Below are positions 38,965-47,447 of a stretch of 64,000 nt of DNA, in pieces. How positions within the stretch are numbered: position 1 is the stretch's first letter; each line of letters opens with the position of its first letter. The notes under the pieces are model-generated. The model was not told where the DNA came from, ran no database searches, and was given only the letters and a program-made list of their open reading frames with translations. The stretch comes from Ruminiclostridium herbifermentans (GTDB taxonomy: Bacteria > Bacillota > Clostridia > Acetivibrionales > DSM-1351): positions 2,100,501 to 2,164,500 of the forward strand of contig NZ_CP061336.1 of assembly GCF_005473905.2 (NCBI RefSeq). Direction: 5' to 3'. Position numbers and translations under genes: made by a program.

Positions 38965-40098
38965 ATGACTAAAAAAATGTTAGCGATGGTGTTAGCAGGT
39001 GGAGGAGGCGAAAGATTAAAGCCTCTTACAAAAAAATTAGCGAAACCTGCAGTACTTTTTGGTGGCAAATATAGAATTATTGATTTTGCTTTAAGTAATT
39101 GTATTAATTCAAATATATATACAATTGGAATTGTTGTTCAGTACGAGCCATTAGTTTTAAATTCCCATATAAATTCAGGCGGTATTTGGGATATGCATAA
39201 TGGCAGAGGACAAATAACAATACTTCCTCCATATATGAACGAAAAAGGAGGCTGCTGGTATAAAGGAACTGCAAATGCTATATATCAAAATCTTGAATAT
39301 ATAGATATGCATAATCCAGAATATGTTATTATACTTTCGGCGGATCAGGTATATAAAATGGATTATTCTAAAATGCTTGATGAGCATATAAAAAAGTCTG
39401 CAGATGTAACGGTTGCAGTTACAAGTGTTGAATGGAAAGAAGCAAGTAGATTTGGTATTATGGAAGTAAATGACAATGGTAAAATAATTAAGTTTGAAGA
39501 AAAGCCAAAAGAACCAAACAGTAATCTTGCATCTATGGGAATTTATATTTTTAATACTGATTTTCTTAAGAAATGTCTTATAGAGGATGAAAAGGATGAT
39601 AATTCATCAAATGATTTTGGAAAGAATATTATTCCGAAGCTAATGAACTCAGATGCTAATGTTAATTCATACAAATTTGATGGATATTGGATGGATGTTG
39701 GAACTGTCAACAGCTTTTGGAAAGCACATATGGATTTACTGGAAGAAGACAATAAATTGAATCTTTATGATCCTTCGTGGAAAATTTATTGCGAACATAT
39801 TACTGTACCGCCCCTATATATTAATCATACCGCTAAAGTAAATTCTTCTATGCTTGGTGAGGGCTGTTATATACTTGGAGAAGTAAATAACTCTGTTATT
39901 TTTCCAGGTGTATTTGTTGGAAGAGGAGCTGTTATAAGGGATTCTGTTATAATGTCTAATGTAAGAATAGAGGATAATGTAACTATTAACAGAACAATTG
40001 CAGGTAGTAATTCATGGATAAAATCTCCAATAATAAGTAATGAAAATAGTTCAGATAGTAAAATTTACTATATAGACGAGGGGCAGATTATCGAATAG
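38965..40098 (+). CDS. glgC: glucose-1-phosphate adenylyltransferase (ADP-glucose pyrophosphorylase)
   Basis: Makes ADP-glucose for glycogen from glucose 1-phosphate and ATP. The 377-aa protein has the nucleotidyltransferase start MVLAGGGGERLKPLTKKLAK, then FGGKYRIIDFALSNCINS. GIYIFN and DGYWMDVGTVNSFW are typical. The left-handed beta-helix repeat is at the C-terminus. I start at the ATG at 38965, after AAAGGATGA. There is no glgD or glgA next to it, unlike many clostridia, so it is isolated from other glycogen genes. Confidence 0.92.
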   Translation: MTKKMLAMVLAGGGGERLKPLTKKLAKPAVLFGGKYRIIDFALSNCINSNIYTIGIVVQYEPLVLNSHINSGGIWDMHNGRGQITILPPYMNEKGGCWYKGTANAIYQNLEYIDMHNPEYVIILSADQVYKMDYSKMLDEHIKKSADVTVAVTSVEWKEASRFGIMEVNDNGKIIKFEEKPKEPNSNLASMGIYIFNTDFLKKCLIEDEKDDNSSNDFGKNIIPKLMNSDANVNSYKFDGYWMDVGTVNSFWKAHMDLLEEDNKLNLYDPSWKIYCEHITVPPLYINHTAKVNSSMLGEGCYILGEVNNSVIFPGVFVGRGAVIRDSVIMSNVRIEDNVTINRTIAGSNSWIKSPIISNENSSDSKIYYIDEGQIIE

Positions 40099-40248
40099 GA
40101 CTCATGATGAGTAACAGATTTTTGCATATTCTAGATATAAAAATTTAGTTGTATAGAAATCAATTTATAAATATAATAATAAAACAAGGAAATTTTTTAG
40201 TTTATAGATTTGGCATTTTAGCTGTTAAAAGGCAGTTGGAGTGATTGG

Positions 40249-40947
40249 ATGAATAATAAATTATTAATAGCGTCAATTGCATTAACAATATGTGTAGCAG
40301 CATTTTTATGTTACAATTATATTGTTTTTCATGACGCTTTTTTCTTTGTAAAAAGAGAAGTGGTAATTGATAAAATTATTTGTGAAGGTGATATGGACAA
40401 TGACGGAATTTCTGATATGGATGATATTGTACAGGGAGCCAGATTAGAGATATTAAATAAAACAAAGTATAAAAGCAATTATTATGAAGGAGGATACCCC
40501 CCTAAAACAGAAGGGGTTTGTACTGATGTTATTTGGAGAGCACTTAAGAATGCAGGCTATGATCTAAAGTCAAATATGGATAAAGATATTTTAGAAAATA
40601 CTAAAGATTATATTAACGGAGTGGTAATTCCTGATCCCAATATTGACTTTAGACGTGTTAAAAATCAACATGTTTTTTTTGAAAAGTATGCTGTCAGCTT
40701 GACAACAGAAGTTAAGCCATATAATATTAAAAATTTATACCAATGGCAAGCTGGAGATATTGTAGTTATAAGAAATAGTGATCATGTAGCTATAATATCT
40801 GATAAAAGAAAGAAAAATGGAGTACCATATATTATACATAATTCAAGTACTTATCCAATGGAAGAAGATTTATTACAAAAATGGAGTAAAGACAAACGAA
40901 TAGTTGGGCATTACCGTTTTCCTATTCCTGAAAATTTATTAGAGTAG
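40249..40947 (+). CDS. DUF1287-family secreted protein with an EF-hand-like loop
   Basis: A 232-aa protein with an N-terminal membrane or signal segment (about residues 6-26). The family's core YEGGYPPKTEGVCTDVIWRA has a conserved cysteine at 91, and a late His lies in NSDHVAIISD; together these suggest an NlpC/P60-like cysteine hydrolase fold, which is my inference. Residues 48-59 (DMDNDGISDMDD) form a calcium-loop-like EF-hand sequence. GGAGTGATTGG precedes the ATG. Confidence 0.82.
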   Translation: MNNKLLIASIALTICVAAFLCYNYIVFHDAFFFVKREVVIDKIICEGDMDNDGISDMDDIVQGARLEILNKTKYKSNYYEGGYPPKTEGVCTDVIWRALKNAGYDLKSNMDKDILENTKDYINGVVIPDPNIDFRRVKNQHVFFEKYAVSLTTEVKPYNIKNLYQWQAGDIVVIRNSDHVAIISDKRKKNGVPYIIHNSSTYPMEEDLLQKWSKDKRIVGHYRFPIPENLLE

Positions 40948-40961
40948 ATAGCAATATTTTG

Positions 40962-40970
40962 TGTTATAAT
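40962..40970 (+). promoter_or_regulatory. probable extended -10 promoter upstream of ybaK
   Basis: TGTTATAAT lies about 45 bases upstream of the chosen start. Confidence 0.4.
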
Positions 40971-41014
40971 TTAGAGAAATTGACAAGATATGTTTCTAAG
41001 GAGGAATGAGCCAT

Positions 41015-41491
41015 ATGGCAACAGTAAAAACAAATGTAATGAGGATATTAGATAGTGCACATATAAAGTACAATACATATACATATGATAATAAAGATGG
41101 TGCGATAGATGGTGTATCTGTAGCTTCAAAAATTGGACAACCAGTTGAAAGAGTGTATAAAACATTAGTTACCAGAGGGGCTAGCAAAGCTTTTTTTGTT
41201 TTTGTAATACCTGTAAGCAAAGAGTTAAATTTAAAAGCTGCAGCTAGGGCAGTTGGAGAAAAATCAATTGAAATGATTAGGATGGATGAAATTAACAAGG
41301 TAACAGGATATATCAGAGGAGGATGCTCTCCAATTGGTATGAAAAAGGATTACAAGACTGTAATAGACAGTTCATGTGAAAATATTGAAACAATCATATT
41401 TAGTGCAGGTAAGATTGGTTTTCAGTTAGAACTGCCTCCCCAGACCTTGATAGACTTCATAAAAGCTGAAGTTGCTGATATTGCTGAATAG
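41015..41491 (+). CDS. ybaK: YbaK/EbsC Cys-tRNA(Pro) deacylase
   Basis: An editing enzyme that hydrolyses mischarged Cys-tRNA(Pro). The 158-aa protein has LKAAARAVGEKSIEMI and the GYIRGGCSPIGMKK motif of the YbaK family. Two in-frame ATGs compete. AAGGAGG ends two bases before the first (41006) and ten before the second (41015), so I chose the second. Confidence 0.92.
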   Translation: MATVKTNVMRILDSAHIKYNTYTYDNKDGAIDGVSVASKIGQPVERVYKTLVTRGASKAFFVFVIPVSKELNLKAAARAVGEKSIEMIRMDEINKVTGYIRGGCSPIGMKKDYKTVIDSSCENIETIIFSAGKIGFQLELPPQTLIDFIKAEVADIAE

Positions 41492-41498
41492 CAAAATA

Positions 41499-41852
41499 TC
41501 AAAATTTCTTAAAGGCGAAAAATACAGCACCTAGTATGCAAAAAAATGATAATAAATAATTAAGCTTAAAGCTTTCCTTTAAGTATAAAACAGAAAAAAC
41601 ACCAAAAACTACAAGAGTAATGGCTTCTTGAATTATTTTTAGCTGAGCAGTATCAAAATTTTTTGATGCTATCCTATTTGCTGGTATCATAAAGCAATAT
41701 TCGAAGAAAGCGATACCCCAACTTATAAGTATAATTATAAATAAAGGGGTTGAAGCATTTTTAAATTTTAAATTGCCATACCATGCAAAAGTCATAAAAA
41801 CATTAGATACAACTAGTAGTAAAAAGGGCCAAAATTTCACAATTGAATGCAT
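41499..41852 (-). CDS. DUF486 family small membrane protein
   Basis: A 117-aa protein with four membrane helices. The family pattern FMTFAWYGNLKF, the central SWGIAFFEYCFMIPANR and the C-terminal YLKESFKLNYLLSFFCILGA identify DUF486, distantly related to small drug/metabolite exporters. Function is unknown. It ends eight bases from the end of ybaK, facing it. Confidence 0.88.
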   Translation of the reverse strand: MHSIVKFWPFLLLVVSNVFMTFAWYGNLKFKNASTPLFIIILISWGIAFFEYCFMIPANRIASKNFDTAQLKIIQEAITLVVFGVFSVLYLKESFKLNYLLSFFCILGAVFFAFKKF

Positions 41853-41965
41853 ATGTAATACCTCACTATAAAAACTATATTATAAAAAAAGCACAAATAT
41901 CATTATAAGCCAATATTAGAGTTTTTCAAGTAAAATATGCAATAAAATTACAGCAACGGAGGAAA

Positions 41966-42463
41966 ATGATGATGACATGCAAAATTAAAAGTGCTATTAC
42001 AATAGTCAGTGTCTTTTTAACGTTACTTACTGGCTGCGCATCAGATCCTGTAGCAGATGATTTAACATATTATATGAATAATCAAATGCAAGCTGTATCA
42101 AAAATCCAAAACACATATTTAACCTTATTGAATGATATTAGTAACTCTGAAGATTCTGATATCCAAACTGTGATTACTAAAATACAGGAGGAAGTGCTTC
42201 CTAGTTCAGATAATTTAATTGCAGAGGCTAAGAAAATAGTTCCTGCAACACAAGAGGTAAGAAATCTTCACAATAAGTATATATCAGCTATGACAAAGCA
42301 AAAAAATGGATTAGCTATAATACTTGACGGACTTAAAAATAGCAACAATGAAACTGTATCTGCTGGCAGTAAAATAATTACAGAAGCTAATTCCGAATAT
42401 GCTTTATTCATAAAAGAACTGAATGCTCTTGCAAAAGCCCATGGGTTGGAAGTTCAGAATTAA
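41966..42463 (+). CDS. small helical lipoprotein of unknown function
   Basis: A 165-aa protein with a lipoprotein signal (LLTGCASDP; lipid-modified Cys at about 24), followed by an all-helical region without further motifs. Three ATG codons follow each other after GGAGG; the second (41969) or third (41972) has the better spacing, so the true start may be one or two codons later. It is surface-exposed by inference. It is divergent from the DUF486 gene and followed by a strong terminator. Confidence 0.75.
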   Translation: MMMTCKIKSAITIVSVFLTLLTGCASDPVADDLTYYMNNQMQAVSKIQNTYLTLLNDISNSEDSDIQTVITKIQEEVLPSSDNLIAEAKKIVPATQEVRNLHNKYISAMTKQKNGLAIILDGLKNSNNETVSAGSKIITEANSEYALFIKELNALAKAHGLEVQN

Positions 42464-42570
42464 TTTTCAATATATTATTTTAACTTAATAAAAATTTAAC
42501 TTTATAAAAATTAAAATAAATTTTATCAAAAAGCCTATTTGGGCAAGCAAACTTAATATTTTTTCTATCA

Positions 42571-42632
42571 ATAATTGCATCAATTAGTAATGATTTATGT
42601 ATCATCACTAATTAATGCAATTATTTTTTTCA
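42571..42632 (+). terminator. strong intrinsic terminator after the lipoprotein gene
   Basis: The long imperfect stem ATAATTGCAT-AATTAGT-ATGAT pairs with ATCAT-ACTAATT-ATGCAATTAT and is followed by seven T's. Confidence 0.88.
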
Positions 42633-42708
42633 ATTTTCTAATTATTTATTTAACATATATATTTTTAAGTGCTTAGAAGATTATATAAAAATATACCAAA
42701 TAATGTAT

Positions 42709-42792
42709 TTGTCGAAAATGTATTAAATATTGTGTCAAAAACATATATAAAATGTCGAAAAGATATTGATAAAAAGTCGAATATGGTATAAT
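42709..42792 (+). promoter_or_regulatory. putative promoter with a cluster of Spo0A-box-like sites
   Basis: TTGTCGAAAA (42709-42718), TGTCGAA (42753-42759) and a degenerate AGTCGAA (42775-42781) match the 0A box. They surround a possible TTGATA (42766) and TATAAT (42787-42792) pair with a 15-base spacer. The transcript would run through the tandem repeats into the GGDEF-EAL gene about 930 bases downstream. Binding by Spo0A is inferred. Confidence 0.5.
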
Positions 42793-42911
42793 ATTAGTAT
42801 AGATAAATCAATGATATGAATTAATTAGCTATTTATATATTTTTTATAATAGACGCAATTAATACCTATACTAATGAGAAAAGTCGATAGAGATAAGATT
42901 GACATTATACT

Positions 42912-43690
42912 AATTGTATTTAAAGAAATCTAATACCTAATAATAAGGATAGTATTATCAAAAGTTGGATAAGCTTTAGAGACTAGTTGAAATTAATATA
43001 TTTAATTAGTAAAGAACAAAAGATAAAACATCATTAATAGTGAGTACAGAAAAACTCTAAAAACAAGCTTAATTAACGAATTTAAATAGCAAAAAACAAA
43101 AGATACGACATCAATAGTGTGGACGAATAAGTTCTAGAAAAAAACTTATTAAACCTATTTAAATAATAAAAACAAAAGATAAAAACATCATTAATAGTTG
43201 GTGCAGAAAAACTCAAAAAACAAACTTAATTAACGAATTTAAAATAGCAAAAACAAAAGATAAAAATATCAATAGTGGGTATAGCAAAACTCTAAAAAAT
43301 AAACTTAATTAACGAATTTAAATAGCAAAAGAACGAAAGATAAAATCATCAAGAGAGGAACGAATAAGCACTAAAAACTAACTTAATTAGCGGATTTAAA
43401 TAGCAAAAACAAAAGATAAGATCATCAATAGTTGGGGACAGATAACTCCAGAAACTAGCTGTAATTAACCGATTCAACTTGCTAAAAATCAAACATAACG
43501 ACATCAAGAGTGATATGGATAAACGCCAGAAACTAACTGTAATTAACCAATTCAATATGCAAAAAAATTAACATAACTACAATAAGGGTGGGACGGATAA
43601 GCTTATAAACTAACTTAATTAACGGATTCAATTAGCAAAAATCGAAAGATGACAGCATCAAGTGTGTGATGAAATGTGTTCGAGTTTTAC
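42912..43690 (+). repeat. ten-unit degenerate tandem repeat, period about 78 bp
   Basis: Units begin at 42912, 42991, 43071, 43148, 43228, 43307, 43385, 43463, 43541 and 43617 (spacings 76-80). The best-kept part is AATTAACGAATTTAAATAGC; after it come CAAAAGATAA, CATCAATAGTG and a GGACGGATAA-like stretch ending in AACTAACTT. No frame is open across it, and the varying spacing argues against coding. The array ends about 40 bases before the start of the GGDEF-EAL gene. I recognise no known repeat or riboswitch class. Confidence 0.9.
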
Positions 43691-43729
43691 TATTGATTGG
43701 ACTATTATAGAAACATGAGGTAAGCAGAT

Positions 43730-45475
43730 ATGAGAGTAAAAATTTTTTCAAAGGTACTTATAGCAGCTTTTACAGTAGCTATTTTAGTTACCATGATGTA
43801 TTTATTTGGTAGCTATATTAATAATCAGGAAAACGCTCGTGTATCAGACAAAAATAGTTCCTTGAATAGAATTTCATTGTTTACTATGGCACCATTTGAG
43901 ACTGATCAAAATGAAATGTCTTTTTTTACTGCAAATAAGGAACAAACTATTAGCATATTTATTTTTGCATCCATTCTAATTGTGATTATTGCAGCTATAG
44001 TGTATAGAAAGAAAACAAAAATTATAAAAGAACAGCTTTTAATTGTAAACGCTGAACTAGCTAGTATGAATAGTAAACTGCAAGAAGTATATAATGAAAT
44101 TAATCTCAAACGGAATGAAGTTAAAGTGATTCAAGAAAATCTAAAGGAGAGCGAGGAAAGATATACTCACCTTGCTCTTCATGATGTATTGACTGGGCTG
44201 CCTAATAGACAAGCGCTTTATGAAAATGCTTCTCAGCTATTTTCAGATTTGCCTGCAAAAAAAGCAGCACTAATACTTATTGATTTGGATAATTTCAAAT
44301 ATATAAATGATACAATGGGACATGATTTTGGAGACGAATTAATAAAGAAAGCAAGTGAAAGATTATTATTAAATATGAATAACAAAGGTATTCTTTATAG
44401 ATTAGGCGGAGATGAATTTGTTATTCTGCAAGCATTAAATGAAAAAGAAGCAGAAAGCTTAATTACAAATATTTTAAATAGCTTTAGAAAAGAGTTTGTA
44501 ATAAAAAGCTGCAATATACATATTAGTCTTAGTATTGGATTAGCAGTGTATCCCGAACATGGAGAGAGTATAAGTAAACTGATGAAAGCTGCAGATATTG
44601 CTATGTATACCTCCAAAGAGAGTGGAAAGAACAGATATGAAATTTATCACGACAGTATGAATGTAGCTTTTAGTGAAAGGATGAACTTAGAAAAATATTT
44701 GTATATAGCAATGGAAAAACGAGAATTTGAATTATACTATCAACCGCAGTTAGATTTAAATAATAATAGTATAACTGGTCTTGAAGCATTGATAAGATGG
44801 AAAAGCCCAGAATTAGGGAATGTATCTCCAATGGATTTTATAAAGGTTGCAGAAGATACTCATTTAATAATTCCTCTAGGTGAATGGGTATTAATTCAAG
44901 CATGTGAATTCTTAAGTCAATTACATAAAAGCGGAAATCAAAATATGACAATGTCAGTTAATATTTCGCCTATTCAGATTTTACAGGAAGATTTTACTGA
45001 TAAGGTAATAAAAATTCTTAAATATTATAATATTGCTCCAATGTGTCTTGAATTAGAATTAACGGAAACAATTTTAATTGAGTCATTTGAAAATGTTTAT
45101 AAAAAGTTGCAGATGCTTAGTGATATAGGAATACGAATCGCACTTGATGATTTTGGTAAGGGTTATTCATCACTGAATTATTTGAGGCAGCTGCCTATAC
45201 ATACATTAAAGATTGACAAGTGTTTTATAGATAATGTTTCCTTTGAGACTGAAAATAAAACTATTACAAGACATATTATTTCAATGGGTAAGTCAATGGG
45301 ATTGTCTGTTATTGCTGAAGGGGTAGAAGTTCAAGGACAATTAGACTATTTAAAGAAGTATAATTGTGATAAGATGCAGGGATATCTTTTCTCAAGGCCA
45401 TTACCAAAAAGCGAAATAGCAAAATTGGTTAAAGCACCAGGGTTGAAAATAAAGTCCATACAAAGAGGAGCATAG
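43730..45475 (+). CDS. membrane GGDEF-EAL cyclic di-GMP protein
   Basis: A 581-aa protein with two membrane helices (about 9-30 and 73-92) flanking a short outside loop, a coiled linker (about 97-145), then GGDEF and EAL domains. The cyclase motif GGDEF (226-230) is intact; an RxxD inhibitory site just before it is absent. The EAL motif (352-354) and the later ELTET, DDFGKGYSSL, KIDKCFID, IAEGVE and QGYLFSRPL motifs are intact, so both synthesis and breakdown are possible. It follows the tandem-repeat region, with GAGGTAAG as ribosome binding site. Confidence 0.95.
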   Translation: MRVKIFSKVLIAAFTVAILVTMMYLFGSYINNQENARVSDKNSSLNRISLFTMAPFETDQNEMSFFTANKEQTISIFIFASILIVIIAAIVYRKKTKIIKEQLLIVNAELASMNSKLQEVYNEINLKRNEVKVIQENLKESEERYTHLALHDVLTGLPNRQALYENASQLFSDLPAKKAALILIDLDNFKYINDTMGHDFGDELIKKASERLLLNMNNKGILYRLGGDEFVILQALNEKEAESLITNILNSFRKEFVIKSCNIHISLSIGLAVYPEHGESISKLMKAADIAMYTSKESGKNRYEIYHDSMNVAFSERMNLEKYLYIAMEKREFELYYQPQLDLNNNSITGLEALIRWKSPELGNVSPMDFIKVAEDTHLIIPLGEWVLIQACEFLSQLHKSGNQNMTMSVNISPIQILQEDFTDKVIKILKYYNIAPMCLELELTETILIESFENVYKKLQMLSDIGIRIALDDFGKGYSSLNYLRQLPIHTLKIDKCFIDNVSFETENKTITRHIISMGKSMGLSVIAEGVEVQGQLDYLKKYNCDKMQGYLFSRPLPKSEIAKLVKAPGLKIKSIQRGA

Positions 45476-45968
45476 ATTATTTCTATGCTTTATCTATAAA
45501 TTAGGAATTAACTGTTAAAACTTGTTTAAAAATAAATTGAATATTATTTTGCAATATAAGAAATATAATTATTTGTTTATGTAGATAATAATTCTAAATA
45601 AACTAATTACTCAAACTTCACAGTTGGATATACTGATTGAAACTGAATAATATCAGTTTTGGCAACATTATCAAATTAAATGTAAATATTTATATAATAA
45701 GTTTGCTGCATAAAAGGCCTTTGATAATCTAAAGTATAGATCTGCTTTTCATTTGAAAGTTTGGGTTATAAATAATTGTATAAATTAGTTGTATGAAAAG
45801 TTTGCATACGCAATTTCACCGAACTAATTAAATTTTATGTATAAAGTTTAAGTAATATAGCAGCTAATGTTTAAAATTATAAATATAAGGAAACTTTTAA
45901 ATATGAGTATTAATAATTGATAGGCAAATAAAATGCATAAGTGTAATATAAAAAAACGAGGTGATAGA
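45476..45968. other. intergenic region, little seen
   Basis: A short hairpin, GCATAGA-TTATT-TCTATGC, with a TTTATC tail overlaps the stop of the GGDEF-EAL gene and may be a weak terminator. The rest is AT-rich without a gene or recognised element. Confidence 0.45.
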
Positions 45969-47156
45969 ATGAGCGATGAAGTATGCAACTGTGGAAATTC
46001 AAATTGTGAAAGTGAGAGTTGCGAAGGTTCATGTTCCACAGGCTGCGGAAGAGAAGAAAATAGTTTTATTGAAAAAACCCACGAGCTTAATTCCATAAAA
46101 AGAGTAATTGGTGTTGTTAGTGGAAAGGGTGGAGTAGGTAAATCATTAGTAACATCTTCTTTAGCAGTTATGATGAGAAAAAAGGGATACAATATTGGTA
46201 TATTAGATGCTGATATAACAGGTCCTTCTATTCCTAAAGTTTTGGGCATAAATGATAAAGTAAAAGGAAATGAAGAGGGAATGTATCCTCAAAAGTCAAA
46301 TAATGGAATACGTGTTATGTCAGTAAATCTTTTACTTGATAAAGATGAATCTCCAATAATATGGCGAGGACCTGTAATTGCTGGAGTTGTCAAACAGTTC
46401 TGGACTGATGTTATATGGGGTGATATTGATTATTTATTCTTAGATATGCCTCCTGGGACTGGAGATGTACCTTTGACAGTTTTTCAGTCTATACCTTTAG
46501 ATGGTATAATAATTGTTACTTCACCTCAAGACCTTGTTTCAATGATAGTTAAAAAGGCATATAATATGGCTAAAGCAATGAATATACCTATTTTAGGCAT
46601 TGTTGAAAATATGAGTTATCTCAAATGTCCAGATTGCGGTAAGAACATTAAAATTTTTGGTGAAAGTAAGATAGATGAAATAGCAGAAGAATTAGGTATA
46701 ACTGTACTTGGAAAGATTCCTATAGACCCTCTTGTTGCAGAATTATGTGATAAGGGAGAGGCAGAGAAGATTAACAATAACTATCTGTCAAATGCTGTTT
46801 CAACAATTGAAAAGAAATTAGGCGTTGGAAAGGTAATAAGAACATTAAGAGTTGCCATTCCAACAGATGGAAACAATATAGCTTCACAATTTGTGAAGTG
46901 TGAAAATTTTACATTTTTTGATATTGAGAATAATATTATAAAGAAAAAATCTGAAGTATCTACAGCGGGAAACTTACATGGATTACTTCCTACTTTTCTT
47001 TCGGTTAAAGGTGTTAAGGCCGTAATTATTGATGGAATAGGTGACAGTGCAAAGAAAAATCTAATTAAAAATAATATAGAAGTTATATCTGGAGTGAGTG
47101 GAGATATAGATCAAGCTATAAGTGCCTATCTTGAAGGTACTTTAGCATCAAAATAA
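45969..47156 (+). CDS. Mrp/NBP35-family ATPase fused to a NifX-like domain (MrpORP type)
   Basis: A 395-aa protein. A Cys-rich N-terminus (residues 6-26, seven Cys) is followed by a P-loop ATPase with GKGGVGKS (52-59), an LDMPPGTGD motif and the cluster-carrying YLKCPDCGK. The C-terminal ~110 residues (from RVAIPTDGNNIASQF) form a NifX/NifB-like dinitrogenase-cofactor domain. This matches the MrpORP fusion of anaerobes, a carrier of Fe-S or mixed-metal clusters. I start at 45969, after GAGGTGATAGA. Confidence 0.92.
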   Translation: MSDEVCNCGNSNCESESCEGSCSTGCGREENSFIEKTHELNSIKRVIGVVSGKGGVGKSLVTSSLAVMMRKKGYNIGILDADITGPSIPKVLGINDKVKGNEEGMYPQKSNNGIRVMSVNLLLDKDESPIIWRGPVIAGVVKQFWTDVIWGDIDYLFLDMPPGTGDVPLTVFQSIPLDGIIIVTSPQDLVSMIVKKAYNMAKAMNIPILGIVENMSYLKCPDCGKNIKIFGESKIDEIAEELGITVLGKIPIDPLVAELCDKGEAEKINNNYLSNAVSTIEKKLGVGKVIRTLRVAIPTDGNNIASQFVKCENFTFFDIENNIIKKKSEVSTAGNLHGLLPTFLSVKGVKAVIIDGIGDSAKKNLIKNNIEVISGVSGDIDQAISAYLEGTLASK

Positions 47157-47221
47157 TATTGTAAAAATAATTTGAATTTTGATAAGTTATCCCCAAAAAT
47201 TATGATACTAAAAAAAATATA

Positions 47222-47264
47222 AAAAGTGAGCTTTGTTTTAAATACAAAGCTTACTTTTTTTTGT
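47222..47264 (+). terminator. strong intrinsic terminator after the mrp-type gene
   Basis: AAGTGAGCTTTGT pairs with ACAAAGCTTACTT across a short loop and is followed by eight T's. Confidence 0.9.
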
Positions 47265-47324
47265 TTATTATGTAATAATATAACTATAATTATATACCAC
47301 TAATAGAAGGAAATAGAACATTTA

Positions 47325-47402
47325 TGTCGAATTGTCTGAGTGGGAATATAATGGGAGTGTTAATAGGTTAAAAGAACTCACAATTATAGTTATAATGTCG
47401 AG
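47325..47402 (+). promoter_or_regulatory. two Spo0A-box-like sites upstream of the AAA ATPase gene
   Basis: TGTCGAA (47325-47331) and TGTCGAG (47396-47402) lie 117 and 46 bases before the start. The match to the 0A core is short, so this is tentative. Confidence 0.35.
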
Positions 47403-47447
47403 TTATTAATACTTTAAAATTAGTACACTTAAAAGGAGAACATCAAT

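Noticed and set aside
42912-43690. CRISPR array
   Set aside because: Whole 76-80 bp units diverge along their length. There are no short identical repeats with unique spacers, and no cas genes are near.
43560-43690. Cyclic di-GMP-I (GEMM) riboswitch in the last repeat unit
   Set aside because: The last unit has ATC-GAAA-GAT and the unit before it a GTGGGACG-like word, which faintly recall the aptamer. However, the conserved GGGACGCAAAGC core with the matching tetraloop receptor is missing and the two words are not in one unit. A covariance search would decide.
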